Source: Oscillospiraceae bacterium | GTDB taxonomy: Bacteria; Bacillota; Clostridia; Oscillospirales; Acutalibacteraceae | Length of the DNA stretch: 64,000 nt | Assembly (NCBI GenBank): GCA_015066095.1 | Contig: SVPC01000001.1 | Span: 1 to 64,000 of the forward strand | Direction of reading: 5' to 3' | In this document: in pieces, positions 7,371 through 16,132 of the stretch | How positions within the stretch are numbered: position 1 is the stretch's first letter | Layout of the letters: each line of letters begins with the position of its first letter | Notes under the pieces: generated by a model | What the model was told of the DNA's origin: nothing | Seen by the model: the letters and a program-made list of their open reading frames with translations, nothing else | Database searches by the model: none | Translations under genes and position numbers: made by a program

Positions 7371-8354
7371 ATGCGTTCTTTTTTAAGAGTCTTCAGCATA
7401 ATTTTATTGGTTGCTTGGATGGGTGTTATTTTCTTTTTCTCGCACCAAACAGCACAAGAGTCTTCGGATATTAGTGGTGGCTTTATAGAAATGGTTGCCG
7501 AAAAATTATACCCCGATTTTGAAAATTTAAGCCAAAGCGAAAAAGAAGAAGTTGTGGCTTCTTTTCAGTTTGCTGTGCGTAAAGGGGCGCATTTAGCGGC
7601 ATTTGCGACATTGGGCTTTTTCGCATTTTTAACATTTATAAGTTATACTCATTTACGATTTTGGGCTCGTATAATGTTGGCGGCAGTCGTATCGTTGGTA
7701 TATGCCGCAAGTGATGAAATTCATCAGCATTTTGTTGAAGGTCGCAGTTGCGAATTGCGCGATTTTTTGATAGATGCGGTAGGAATAACTGTGTCATTAC
7801 TGTTTTGGTTTGGTCTTGTTAAAGCAATCGGGACTTGGCGCAGAAAAACGGCATTTCTGCCTAAAAAAGTGGTTGCGGTTACAGGAATAGGTGCAGATGC
7901 GTTGCTTGAAAGAGTAATTGAAAAGCACGTGGCAGAAATAGATGAACCTGTTGTTTTAAAAGAAGAAATTGATTTGCAAATCGCACAAATCGAAACACTG
8001 CCGGAAATAGTTGAAATGGAAGAGGAATTTATGGAAGAAATATTTGTAACCACTAGCGAAGAAATACAAAAAGAAACACCGACAGAGTTTTCAAATGATA
8101 TGCAGTGTGCCGCTTCGGCTATTGGAAAGGTTGTTGTGGAAGTTTCTAAAATTTGTGATAAACTTAAGGGTAGCAACGACCTTAATAAGAAAGAACTAAT
8201 AAATTTGGCACTGGGCAGAAGCGAAGTTTTTAAATCTCAAGTCCTTAACATTGTTCAAAGCGAAGCAGATTCTGAACTCAAACAAAAAATGATAGAACAG
8301 GAAAAGGAAGACGCTTTCGATTATTTTGACAGTATAATTGCCCAAACGTGTTAA
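7371..8354 (+). CDS. VanZ family protein with a long acidic C-terminal extension
   Basis: This 327-residue protein begins with a VanZ-like membrane domain (about 1-150). It has four hydrophobic segments and the motifs FFFSHQTA, VRKGAHLAAF and the YAASDEIHQHFVEGR stretch typical of the family. Residues about 160-327 form an extra, acidic, helix-rich tail that is not part of VanZ and that I do not recognise. VanZ proteins are linked to envelope stress and glycopeptide tolerance, mechanism unknown. The RBS is AGGGTGG. It probably depends on readthrough from the upstream operon or on its own weak promoter. Confidence 0.8.
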   Translation: MRSFLRVFSIILLVAWMGVIFFFSHQTAQESSDISGGFIEMVAEKLYPDFENLSQSEKEEVVASFQFAVRKGAHLAAFATLGFFAFLTFISYTHLRFWARIMLAAVVSLVYAASDEIHQHFVEGRSCELRDFLIDAVGITVSLLFWFGLVKAIGTWRRKTAFLPKKVVAVTGIGADALLERVIEKHVAEIDEPVVLKEEIDLQIAQIETLPEIVEMEEEFMEEIFVTTSEEIQKETPTEFSNDMQCAASAIGKVVVEVSKICDKLKGSNDLNKKELINLALGRSEVFKSQVLNIVQSEADSELKQKMIEQEKEDAFDYFDSIIAQTC

Positions 8355-8384
8355 AATTTTGTCATTTATACTATTGTGTTTTTT

Positions 8385-8413
8385 GTAGTATTTTGTTATA
8401 ATATTGTTATATT
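8385..8413 (+). promoter_or_regulatory. Promoter of the NifU-like/GGGtGRT operon
   Basis: TTGTGT, 17 bases and TATAAT are followed by a strong GAAAGGAG ribosome binding site before the ATG at 8432. Confidence 0.6.
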
Positions 8414-8431
8414 ACCGAAAGGAGTACATAT

Positions 8432-9124
8432 ATGAACTATTCACATGAAGTAGAAAATATGTGTCCTTTAGCTAAAGGCACATATCACGGTCCCGCTCCC
8501 ATTCCGGAAGAGGGCAAATGGGTTCAGGTTAAGGAAGTTAAAGACGTTTCGGGCCTTACCCACGGTATCGGTTGGTGCGCACCTCAACAAGGTACCTGCA
8601 AACTTACTCTCAACGTTAAAGAGGGTATTATACAAGAAGCATTGGTTGAAACTATCGGTTGTTCGGGTATGACTCACTCGGCTGCTATGGCTTCTGAAAT
8701 TTTAGTTGGCAAGACCATTCTTGAAGCACTTAATACCGACCTTGTTTGCGATGCTATCAACACCGCTATGCGCGAACTTTTCCTACAAATCGTTTATGGC
8801 CGCACACAAACCGCTTTCTCTGAAGACGGTTTGCCGATTGGTGCAGGTCTTGAAGACTTGGGTAAAGGTCTTCGTTCACAATGCGGTACAACCTATGCAA
8901 CTCTTGCAAAGGGTCCCCGTTATTTGGAACTTGCTGAAGGTTACATCACCAAGATTGCTGTTGACGAAAACGACACCATTATCGGTTACAAGTTCGTTCA
9001 TCTTGGAAAAATGATGGATATGATTAAAAAGGGTATGGATGCTAACGAAGCTTTGGAAAAGGCTAGTGGACAATATGGTCGTGTTGATGACGCTGCTAAG
9101 CTTCTCGACCCACGTGAAGAATAA
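8432..9124 (+). CDS. NifU/IscU-like iron-sulfur cluster scaffold protein
   Basis: This 230-residue protein has an IscU-like core with conserved cysteines in GIGWCAPQQGTC, ETIGCSGMTHSAA and LRSQCGTTYAT. It is longer than standard IscU (about 130-150 residues) and lacks the separate NifU C-terminal domain. It belongs to the group annotated as iron-sulfur cluster assembly scaffold protein that is found next to GGGtGRT proteins. Whether it supplies clusters in general or serves its neighbour is unknown. Codon use is strongly biased to C-ending codons such as AAC and ATC, suggesting high expression. The GGGtGRT gene follows after 18 bases. Confidence 0.8.
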   Translation: MNYSHEVENMCPLAKGTYHGPAPIPEEGKWVQVKEVKDVSGLTHGIGWCAPQQGTCKLTLNVKEGIIQEALVETIGCSGMTHSAAMASEILVGKTILEALNTDLVCDAINTAMRELFLQIVYGRTQTAFSEDGLPIGAGLEDLGKGLRSQCGTTYATLAKGPRYLELAEGYITKIAVDENDTIIGYKFVHLGKMMDMIKKGMDANEALEKASGQYGRVDDAAKLLDPREE

Positions 9125-9142
9125 TTAAGGAGGAAATGAATA

Positions 9143-10144
9143 ATGGCATTATTTGAATCTTATGATAGAAGAATAAATCAAATCAACGCTGAACTCAGCA
9201 AACACGGCATTTCTTCCATTGAAGAAGCAAAGGAAATTTGCGACAAAGCAGGCGTTGATGCTTATAACATCGTTAAGGGTATTCAACCCATTTGTTTTGA
9301 AAATGCTGCTTGGGCTTATGTTGTAGGTTGCGCTATCGCAATCAAAGACCAAGTAAAGAGTGCCGCTGAAGCTGCTGAAAAAATCGGCGTTGGTCTTCAG
9401 TCTTTCTGCATCCCCGGTTCTGTTGCTGACGACCGTAAGGTTGGTATTGGTCACGGTAACTTGGGTGCTATGCTTCTCCGCGACGAAACTAAGTGCTTTG
9501 CTTTCTTGGCAGGTCACGAATCTTTTGCTGCTGCTGAAGGTGCTATCGGCTTGGCTCGTAGCGCTAATAAAGCTCGTAAAGAACCTCTCCGCGTTGTTCT
9601 TAACGGTCTTGGTAAAGATGCTGCTAAGATTATTTCAAGAATTAACGGTTTTACCTATGTTCAAACTAAGTTTGACTATTACACAGGCGAACTTGCAATC
9701 GTAGAAGAAATTGCTTACTCAAACGGCGAACGCGCAAAGGTTCGTTGCTACGGTGCAGACGATGTTCGCGAAGGTGTTGCAATCATGCACAAAGAAGGTG
9801 TTGACGTTTCCATCACAGGTAACTCCACCAACCCCACTCGCTTCCAGCACCCCGTTGCAGGTACATATAAGAAAGAATGTATCGAACAGGGCAAAAAATA
9901 CTTCTCAGTAGCTTCTGGCGGCGGTACAGGTCGTACACTCCACCCCGATAATATGGCTGCAGGTCCTGCTTCTTATGGTATGACCGATACTATGGGCCGT
10001 ATGCACTCTGACGCTCAGTTCGCAGGTTCTTCTTCTGTTCCTGCTCACGTTGAGATGATGGGTCTTATCGGTGCAGGTAACAACCCAATGGTTGGTATGA
10101 CTGTTGCATGTGCAGTTGCAGTTAATGAAGCACTTAATAAGTAA
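9143..10144 (+). CDS. GGGtGRT family protein
   Basis: This 333-residue protein contains the family-naming motif SGGGTGRTLHPDNM in the C-terminal third, and a Gly/Ala-rich end (GLIGAGNNPMVGMTVACAVA). The family (Pfam GGGtGRT) has no established function, is found mainly in anaerobes, and is typically paired with a NifU-like scaffold as here. The same C-ending codon bias as the upstream gene implies an abundant protein. RBS AAGGAGG. Two hairpin terminators follow. Confidence 0.88.
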   Translation: MALFESYDRRINQINAELSKHGISSIEEAKEICDKAGVDAYNIVKGIQPICFENAAWAYVVGCAIAIKDQVKSAAEAAEKIGVGLQSFCIPGSVADDRKVGIGHGNLGAMLLRDETKCFAFLAGHESFAAAEGAIGLARSANKARKEPLRVVLNGLGKDAAKIISRINGFTYVQTKFDYYTGELAIVEEIAYSNGERAKVRCYGADDVREGVAIMHKEGVDVSITGNSTNPTRFQHPVAGTYKKECIEQGKKYFSVASGGGTGRTLHPDNMAAGPASYGMTDTMGRMHSDAQFAGSSSVPAHVEMMGLIGAGNNPMVGMTVACAVAVNEALNK

Positions 10145-10208
10145 GGATTTATGTGGTTTTTAGGGACCTCATAAACTAACCTATTCAAAAAACAAGAACA
10201 AATAACAG

Positions 10209-10256
10209 TTGGACACATCATTCAGAGTTTTACTCTGTGATGTGTCCAATTTTTTA
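10209..10256 (+). terminator. Terminator of the NifU-like/GGGtGRT operon
   Basis: TTGGACACATCA pairs with TGATGTGTCCAA, with an inner CAGAG/CTCTG stem, followed by a T6 run. Confidence 0.85.
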
Positions 10257-10314
10257 TGTTTATGTGGTTGTTTTAACAATATATGAATGAAAAAGATTTC
10301 TCAAATCAAATGAT

Positions 10315-10356
10315 GAGGGCGATATTTGGATAAAAGTCCAGATATCGCTCTTTTTT
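10315..10356 (+). terminator. Second hairpin terminator
   Basis: GAG..CGATAT.TGGA pairs with TCCA.ATATCG..CTC, followed by TTTTTT. It lies about 60 bases after the first and backs it up. The T-run is on the plus strand, so it does not serve the AraC gene on the other strand. Confidence 0.7.
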
Positions 10357-10433
10357 GTAGTCAAAAACAATTATTTTCAAAACAATGTTGTAAAATCGCC
10401 AGGACCTTCCGAAAGGAAGCACGCGATAAAGTT

Positions 10434-11270
10434 TTATAACAAGTAGTCAGGCAAGTCTGAACGGTGGGGAGAGGGAACAGATGTATTTGCAGGTTTGGTT
10501 GTGGTAGGTTGTTGGAGCTGACGGCGAGGTGATGTATAAGTATCAATACCTTTTGAAAATGCCTTTGCGGAGATACCGGTTACACGTTTAAATGTGGTAG
10601 AGAAGTAAGGCTGACTTGAAAACCGCAGCACCTTAGCAGTACGAGTTATACTGTACCCCGAAAGCAAGAGTTGTTTTGCTTTATTAATTTTCAGCATCAG
10701 ATAATATTCGTGAACACCAATGCCGGTAAATTTCCAAAAGATGCGCTTCAAATATGAAATACTAACTCGCAACATTTTGGCCAAATCATCAACAGTAATT
10801 GTTGAGGTGATATATCTTTCCATAATAATTATAGCCTTTGAAAATATGCGAGTTTTTTCATCTTTTAGTGCAGTTGGATTAGAATCAAGTTTACTACATT
10901 TGTTTAATAGCAGTTGAAGTATTAATTCTTGTTGAAATTGGTCTTGCTCGGTTAGTAAAGCATCCGCCAAATCAATAAGAGTTGAATCCAACGCGAAGAT
11001 TTTATCAGTTGAACTAAAATCATATAAATGGTTCGATTTAAATTGCACGGTGGTATACTGTGCAGAATTGTTTTGGTTAATATAATAGAAGTCATTAGGG
11101 GAAATAAATAACAAATTTGGGGGCGAAAGAAGATAGATTGAACTATTTACAGTAATAGTAAGAGTTCCGCTATGTAAATATAACATTTGCCAATCTAAAG
11201 TATTGTGAGAAATATTAAAACTATTGATAGAATTTGATATAGAAACCATTTTTATAGAGTTTTCAGACAT
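10434..11270 (-). CDS. AraC family transcriptional regulator
   Basis: This 278-residue protein has an N-terminal cupin-like sensing region (about 15-100; LYLHSGTLTITVNSSIYLLS) and a C-terminal AraC double helix-turn-helix (about 143-245). In the latter, TVDDLAKMLRVSISYLKRIF and RTAKVLRFSSQPYFSTTFKR are the two recognition units. A Pro/Thr-rich tail of about 30 residues follows. It lies directly downstream of the microcompartment operon but has its own promoter. It is therefore a plausible local regulator sensing a substrate such as 1,2-propanediol or a deoxy sugar. The effector is an inference. Confidence 0.88.
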   Translation of the reverse strand: MSENSIKMVSISNSINSFNISHNTLDWQMLYLHSGTLTITVNSSIYLLSPPNLLFISPNDFYYINQNNSAQYTTVQFKSNHLYDFSSTDKIFALDSTLIDLADALLTEQDQFQQELILQLLLNKCSKLDSNPTALKDEKTRIFSKAIIIMERYITSTITVDDLAKMLRVSISYLKRIFWKFTGIGVHEYYLMLKINKAKQLLLSGYSITRTAKVLRFSSQPYFSTTFKRVTGISAKAFSKGIDTYTSPRRQLQQPTTTKPANTSVPSPHRSDLPDYLL

Positions 11271-11345
11271 TTAATTCACCACCTTGACCTAATAACAAAT
11301 AAATCAAATAAATAATAAGAAAATATATAATTTTAGTTTAAAATT

Positions 11346-11375
11346 AGTATAACACATAAGCATAGCATATGTCAA
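11346..11375 (-). promoter_or_regulatory. Promoter of the AraC regulator
   Basis: TTGACA (11370-11375), 18 bases and TATACT (11346-11351) on the minus strand, downstream of the terminator that closes the microcompartment operon. Confidence 0.65.
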
Positions 11376-11392
11376 TAGAAATATTATAAAAA

Positions 11393-11430
11393 GTAAAAAA
11401 ATATCACCCCGCATTAAGTTCGGGGTGATT
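11393..11430 (-). terminator. Terminator of the microcompartment operon
   Basis: ATCACCCC/GGGGTGAT hairpin followed on the minus strand by a run of T residues, 16 bases after the pduL stop. Confidence 0.85.
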
Positions 11431-11445
11431 TAATATTGTTTTTAA

Positions 11446-12096
11446 TTATTTTACTATTCTAACTTTAAAACCGTTACCTATGCCTGCGGCATTAGCGTCA
11501 TCGGTGTCAATGTGCATCTCTAAACGGAATGCTTTATTAACGCGAACCTGAACATCATAGAAGGTTGTTCTACGCTCACCGTCAATCTCAACCGTTACAT
11601 AATCGCCGTCATTAAGTCCGAAGACTTTACCTTCCTCGTCACTCATATGAATGTGGCGGTTAGCAATGATGCAACCCTCTTTCAAGGTTACAGTGCCTTT
11701 CGGCCCAATGATTGTAATAGGTGCAGAGCCTTTTATGTCGCCAGACTCACGTACAGGGGGTTTAACTTTTAATGTAAATGAGTCGGTACGTGAAATCTCA
11801 ACCTGAGATTCTTTACGGACGGGGCCTAAAACTCTTACTCCCTCAATAGGACGAAGCGAGGGACCGATAATAGTTAACTGCTCTTTACAAGCAAACTGTC
11901 CTGGCTGTGACAAATCTTTAATAGGTGTAAGCTGATAACCCGCACCAAAAAGGGTTTCCAAATCCTCTTTACTTAAGTGAATATGGCGGTTAGAAACACC
12001 AACCGGAACTGTATCGTTAGTAGAAGTTGAACCGTTTGAGCATTGAGCCATAACGCGGTTAACTATCTCGGCAACTAATTTTTCATCATAAGCCAT
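11446..12096 (-). CDS. pduL: Phosphate propanoyltransferase PduL
   Basis: This 216-residue protein has the two PduL beta-barrel repeats, each with its zinc-binding histidine motif: VSNRHIHLSKED (about 33-44) and IANRHIHMSDEE (about 143-154). It converts propionyl-CoA and phosphate to propionyl-phosphate inside the compartment and recycles CoA. The first ~18 residues (DEKLVAEIVNRVMAQC) form the amphipathic helix of an encapsulation peptide, followed by a Ser/Thr/Asn linker. It is last in the operon, 12 bases after the aldehyde dehydrogenase gene. Confidence 0.95.
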   Translation of the reverse strand: MAYDEKLVAEIVNRVMAQCSNGSTSTNDTVPVGVSNRHIHLSKEDLETLFGAGYQLTPIKDLSQPGQFACKEQLTIIGPSLRPIEGVRVLGPVRKESQVEISRTDSFTLKVKPPVRESGDIKGSAPITIIGPKGTVTLKEGCIIANRHIHMSDEEGKVFGLNDGDYVTVEIDGERRTTFYDVQVRVNKAFRLEMHIDTDDANAAGIGNGFKVRIVK

Positions 12097-12108
12097 AATT
12101 CACACCTC

Positions 12109-13551
12109 TTATATGATACGGAAGCTGTCAGCCATTACACAACGACGCTGACGGGTGAAGCTTCTTGCTGAGGTAATACCTTCACCGGTAGGACCTGCAA
12201 TAGTAAATGTTGCGTGACCTTCACCGCCGAAGCCGATACCTGCGTAAGAGGGAGCATTTTTAACGAATATTGTTGTTTCAACTGCGCGGGCAAATGCCGA
12301 GAGATTGTCAATATTCTTGGAATGCATATGAGCAGTGTGGCGGTTGCCATGCTCTGCCTTAACAGCAAGTTCAATAGCCTCTTCAATGTTATTAACACGA
12401 ACGATAGGCAAAATGGGCATCATAAGCTCTTCCTGAACGAAGAGGTGATTGAAATCGGTCTCACAAATAATGCAACGGATATCACTGCTTACGTTAATAC
12501 CGATTTTTGCAAGTAATACATGCGCATCACGACCGACACAGTCGCGGTTAACAACAAATCTTGTGTTACCTTTCTTATCTTTGGCCTCTACAAGAACTAT
12601 TTTAGCTAATGCGTCAGCCTGCTCAGATGTAATCATATAAGCACCGTTCTTAAGCATAGCCGAGATAAGTTCGTCTGCAATATTGCGGAATGCAAAAACT
12701 TCCTTTTCAGCAATACAAGGAAGGTTATTATCAAAAGTACAACCGTCGATAATGTCTTTACCTGCCTTCTTGATATCAGCAGTATCGTCCACGATAACAG
12801 GAGGGTTACCTGCACCTGCACCGATAGCCTTTTTACCCGAAGAAAGTACTGCCTTTACAACACCGGGACCGCCTGTACAAACGAGTAAACGTACCAACGG
12901 ATGTGACTGCATAATTGCAGCAGATTCCAAAGTAGGCTTAACCATTGAGCAAACCAAAACTTCAGGGCCACCTGCGGCTTTAGAAGCGCGGTTTACAAGG
13001 TCAACAGCGTAGTTAGAAGTAGCAATTGCGTTGGGGTGGGGGTTGAATACAACACCGTTACCTGCGGCAATCATACCGATACTGTTGCAAATTATGGTTT
13101 CACTGGGGTTGGTACTCGGAGTAATAGCGCCAACAACGCCGAATGGAGCCATTTCAACCAAGGTCAAACCGTTGTCACCGGTGCGAGCGTTAGAAACAAT
13201 ATCCTCAGTACCGGGAGTTTTGTCAGCAACCAAAATATGCTTTAAGCGTTTATGCTCAACCTTGCCCATACCCGTTTCGCTAACACCGAGCTGTGCCATA
13301 ATGGGGGCTTCAGCACGGGTTAAACGGCGGATTTCGGTAATAATTGCTTCACGCTGCTCAACCGACATAGCACGTACCTTTAAGTATGCTTCTTGAACGG
13401 CTGAGATAGCGTCATTCATATCTGAGTAAACGCCGACAAACTTTCTGGGGCCGTAATGTGTGCTGTCCCAGTCAGAAGTGTCGCTTGCTTTCATTTTATT
13501 TAAAACAAGGTTAACAACCTCACGAATTTCACTTTCAGAAATATTAGGCAT
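12109..13551 (-). CDS. pduP: CoA-acylating propionaldehyde dehydrogenase (PduP-like)
   Basis: This 480-residue aldehyde dehydrogenase has the acylating ALDH signature around catalytic cysteine in TFDNNLPCIAEKE and the cofactor-region motif GGPGVVKAVL. It oxidises propanal to propionyl-CoA with NAD+ and CoA. The N-terminal 20 residues (SESEIREVVNLVLNKM) are an encapsulation-type amphipathic helix separated from the enzyme by a short linker. It follows the acetate/propionate kinase gene by 6 bases. Confidence 0.94.
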   Translation of the reverse strand: MPNISESEIREVVNLVLNKMKASDTSDWDSTHYGPRKFVGVYSDMNDAISAVQEAYLKVRAMSVEQREAIITEIRRLTRAEAPIMAQLGVSETGMGKVEHKRLKHILVADKTPGTEDIVSNARTGDNGLTLVEMAPFGVVGAITPSTNPSETIICNSIGMIAAGNGVVFNPHPNAIATSNYAVDLVNRASKAAGGPEVLVCSMVKPTLESAAIMQSHPLVRLLVCTGGPGVVKAVLSSGKKAIGAGAGNPPVIVDDTADIKKAGKDIIDGCTFDNNLPCIAEKEVFAFRNIADELISAMLKNGAYMITSEQADALAKIVLVEAKDKKGNTRFVVNRDCVGRDAHVLLAKIGINVSSDIRCIICETDFNHLFVQEELMMPILPIVRVNNIEEAIELAVKAEHGNRHTAHMHSKNIDNLSAFARAVETTIFVKNAPSYAGIGFGGEGHATFTIAGPTGEGITSARSFTRQRRCVMADSFRII

Positions 13552-13557
13552 TGTTAA

Positions 13558-14754
13558 TTACTCCTTACAAAATTTCAAAGTATCCAAAGCAATCATATAT
13601 TCCTCGTTAGTGGGAATAATCATTGTCTTAACCTTTGCATCGGCGGTGGAAATATCCTTTTGGGCACCGCGTAAAGTTTTATTTAATTCCTTGTCGATTT
13701 TAATTCCGAAGAAGTCCATATCTTCGCAAACTGCTTCACGCAAAGCGGCGTCGTTTTCGCCGATACCGGCAGTGAAAACAAGAGCATCAATACCGTTTAA
13801 TTCGGCAACATAGCTACCGATAATCTTCTTAATGCTGTTAACAAGAATTTTTTGAGCAAGTTTTGCTCTGTAGTTGCCGTTTTCGGCAGCCTCTGCAATC
13901 TGACGGCAGTCGTTGGAAACACCGCTGATACCCAAAAGACCGGATTTGCGGTTAAGTAAATCTTCAACTTCATCAGGTGAAAGATTTTCAGCTTTCATAA
14001 TATAAGGTATAACAGTCGGGTCAATAGAACCGCTTCTTGTACCCATTGGCAAGCCTTCCTGCGGGGTAAAGCCCATAGAAGTATCAATAGCAATGCCCTT
14101 ATCAACTGCAGTGATGGAAGAACCGTTACCCAAATGGCAGGTAACAATCTTTAACTCCTCAATCGGCTTATTTAAAAGCTCTGCAGCTTTAGCGGCAACA
14201 TAGCGGTGAGAAGTGCCGTGGAAACCATAACGGCGAATTTGATATTTAGTATAAAGTTCATACGGAATGGGGTAGATTGTGCGGAAGTCCTCCATCTGAG
14301 AATAGAAAGAGGTATCAAATACGGCAACCTGCGGTACGCTTGACATCAAACGTCTACAAGCAGTGATACCCTTGATAGCCGGAGGTCCGTGCAATGGGTT
14401 AATCGGCACAATGCCTTCGAGGTACTTTACAACCTCATCATCAATAAGAGAGGAAGCTTTTAGTTTTTCTCCGCCGTGGGCTACTCGGTGTCCAACAGCA
14501 CCGATTTCATCGATACTTGAAATAACACCATGCTCGTCGCTTAGGAGCATATCAAGAACGATTGAAAGTGCTTTTTCATGGTCTTCGAGTTCGGTCTCGA
14601 TAACGTGTTTATTGTCGGCATACTTATGGGTTACAGAACCACCCTTACCGCCGATACATTCACAAAGTCCTTTAGCTAAAACATCGCCGTTGTTCATATT
14701 GAATAACTGATATTTTAATGAAGAACTACCTGCATTTAAAACGAGTATTTTCAT
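13558..14754 (-). CDS. ackA: Acetate/propionate kinase
   Basis: A full-length 398-residue acetokinase with the two family signatures LVLNAGSSSLKYQL (N-terminus) and the GFHGTSHRYVA motif. In this context it probably acts as PduW, making propionate and ATP from propionyl-phosphate released by PduL. Acetate kinase activity is equally possible because the family does not separate these by sequence. No encapsulation peptide is visible, so it likely acts in the cytosol. Confidence 0.93.
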   Translation of the reverse strand: MKILVLNAGSSSLKYQLFNMNNGDVLAKGLCECIGGKGGSVTHKYADNKHVIETELEDHEKALSIVLDMLLSDEHGVISSIDEIGAVGHRVAHGGEKLKASSLIDDEVVKYLEGIVPINPLHGPPAIKGITACRRLMSSVPQVAVFDTSFYSQMEDFRTIYPIPYELYTKYQIRRYGFHGTSHRYVAAKAAELLNKPIEELKIVTCHLGNGSSITAVDKGIAIDTSMGFTPQEGLPMGTRSGSIDPTVIPYIMKAENLSPDEVEDLLNRKSGLLGISGVSNDCRQIAEAAENGNYRAKLAQKILVNSIKKIIGSYVAELNGIDALVFTAGIGENDAALREAVCEDMDFFGIKIDKELNKTLRGAQKDISTADAKVKTMIIPTNEEYMIALDTLKFCKE

Positions 14755-14779
14755 TTGTTGTTTTCTCCAGTCACCTTTA

Positions 14780-15538
14780 TTAGTAAACCAATTCTACCTC
14801 TTTGTCACGGCAGTACTCAACCCAGCGCTCAGAGGGAGCTTCATCGGTTACTATTGTATCAATGTCATCCAGTCCGCAAACGTGAACGAATGAAATTTTA
14901 TCAAATTTGGTAGCGTCAACCGCCAAAATTTTGCGGTTGGCGGCAGCAAATATCGCACGTTTTATTTCGCAATCTTTTTCATTGGAATCGGTAACTCCCA
15001 TACTCATATCAAGACCCTTTGATGAGCAGATTGCTAAGTCAACGTGGAAGCCTTTTATCATACGTTCGGCAGTGGTGCCAACTAAAGACAAAGCACCTTT
15101 TTTCAAGGCACCGCCTGTAGAAAGAACATGCCAATCACTCTTGTCAGCCAACTCCATTAAAACTTCAATCGAGTTGGTAATAATAGTAATATTTTTAAGG
15201 TGGGCAATGCATTTAGTAACATAAATCGCAGTAGAGCTTGCATCAACCATTATATAGTCGCCGTCGTGTATCATTTTGGCAATTTTTTCTGCAATTTTCA
15301 TCTTACGTTCAATATTTGAACGCTTACGTACATTGTAAGGCAGGTCAATATTCAGGTTTCTGTTTGCCACTGCACCGCCATAGGTCTTGGTTGCAAGACC
15401 TTCGGTGTCAAGTTTTTCAAGGTCACGTCGGATAGTTTCCTCAGTAACGTCAAACTCACGGCTTAAATCGGTAACAATAACCTTGCCTTCAGCGTTTAAC
15501 TTGGCAAGAATGGCATTGCGACGTTCAATTGCGAGCAT
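14780..15538 (-). CDS. DeoR family transcriptional regulator
   Basis: This 252-residue protein has an N-terminal winged helix of the DeoR type (DLSREFDVTEETIRRDLEKL, residues about 24-43, then the GLATKTYGGAV wing). The C-terminal DeoR sugar-phosphate sensor domain contains the DGDYIMVDASSTA motif. DeoR regulators usually respond to a phosphorylated sugar. With a fuculose-phosphate aldolase in the operon, a deoxyhexulose phosphate or DHAP is a plausible effector. Being inside the operon it would be autoregulated. Confidence 0.9.
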   Translation of the reverse strand: MLAIERRNAILAKLNAEGKVIVTDLSREFDVTEETIRRDLEKLDTEGLATKTYGGAVANRNLNIDLPYNVRKRSNIERKMKIAEKIAKMIHDGDYIMVDASSTAIYVTKCIAHLKNITIITNSIEVLMELADKSDWHVLSTGGALKKGALSLVGTTAERMIKGFHVDLAICSSKGLDMSMGVTDSNEKDCEIKRAIFAAANRKILAVDATKFDKISFVHVCGLDDIDTIVTDEAPSERWVEYCRDKEVELVY

Positions 15539-15569
15539 ATTTTTATACTCTCCTTATAAATTTTAAAGC

Positions 15570-16118
15570 TTATAGAATCTTGCTCCAGAATTTTTCATCC
15601 GGACGGGGGATAACGGCACTGTCAAGAAACATTCCCTTATCACCGGTGCTTTGTTTTGCACGTTCAATTGCGGCTTCGACAGCGGCGATTTCACCGGTTA
15701 GCAGTAAGTAGGACTTGCCGCACATACCACGTGCCAAGCGAAGTTCAATCAAGTCAACCAAAGCGGTTTTGGCAGCTACATCGGCAGCTACAACTGCAGC
15801 AGCGGCTGAAAATGTTTCAAGTATACCGAGTGCGTTAGGTGTTCCAATGTTGCTTGTACCGTAAAGTGCTGAGAAGATTGAATCGTGAGGATTACCAAGC
15901 AAGAATGTGTCAATCAACTGCTCTTTATCGGCGTTTGCGGCAGCTTCAACTGCGGCATTAACAGCACTTAAATCACCGCTGATTAATGCTAAAAATTTAC
16001 CGGGGCAAACGGTGTCTGCCTGAAGTAACTCAACCTCTGCGGTTTTAACCATACGGTCAGCCGCACGCATACCGGAGGAAACAGTCTTAAATTCTACCAT
16101 ACCAATTGCTTTATTCAT
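15570..16118 (-). CDS. pduT: BMC-T shell protein, PduT-like with pore cysteine
   Basis: This 182-residue protein is two fused BMC domains (about 1-90 and 92-182), so it forms pseudohexameric trimers. C133 in RGMCGKSY sits where PduT holds the ligand of its central 4Fe-4S cluster, so this is probably the electron-conducting PduT type. The neighbour PduS supports that: the pair would move electrons across the shell to recycle cofactors. Confidence 0.9.
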   Translation of the reverse strand: MNKAIGMVEFKTVSSGMRAADRMVKTAEVELLQADTVCPGKFLALISGDLSAVNAAVEAAANADKEQLIDTFLLGNPHDSIFSALYGTSNIGTPNALGILETFSAAAAVVAADVAAKTALVDLIELRLARGMCGKSYLLLTGEIAAVEAAIERAKQSTGDKGMFLDSAVIPRPDEKFWSKIL

Positions 16119-16132
16119 TTTAGAGTCTCCTC

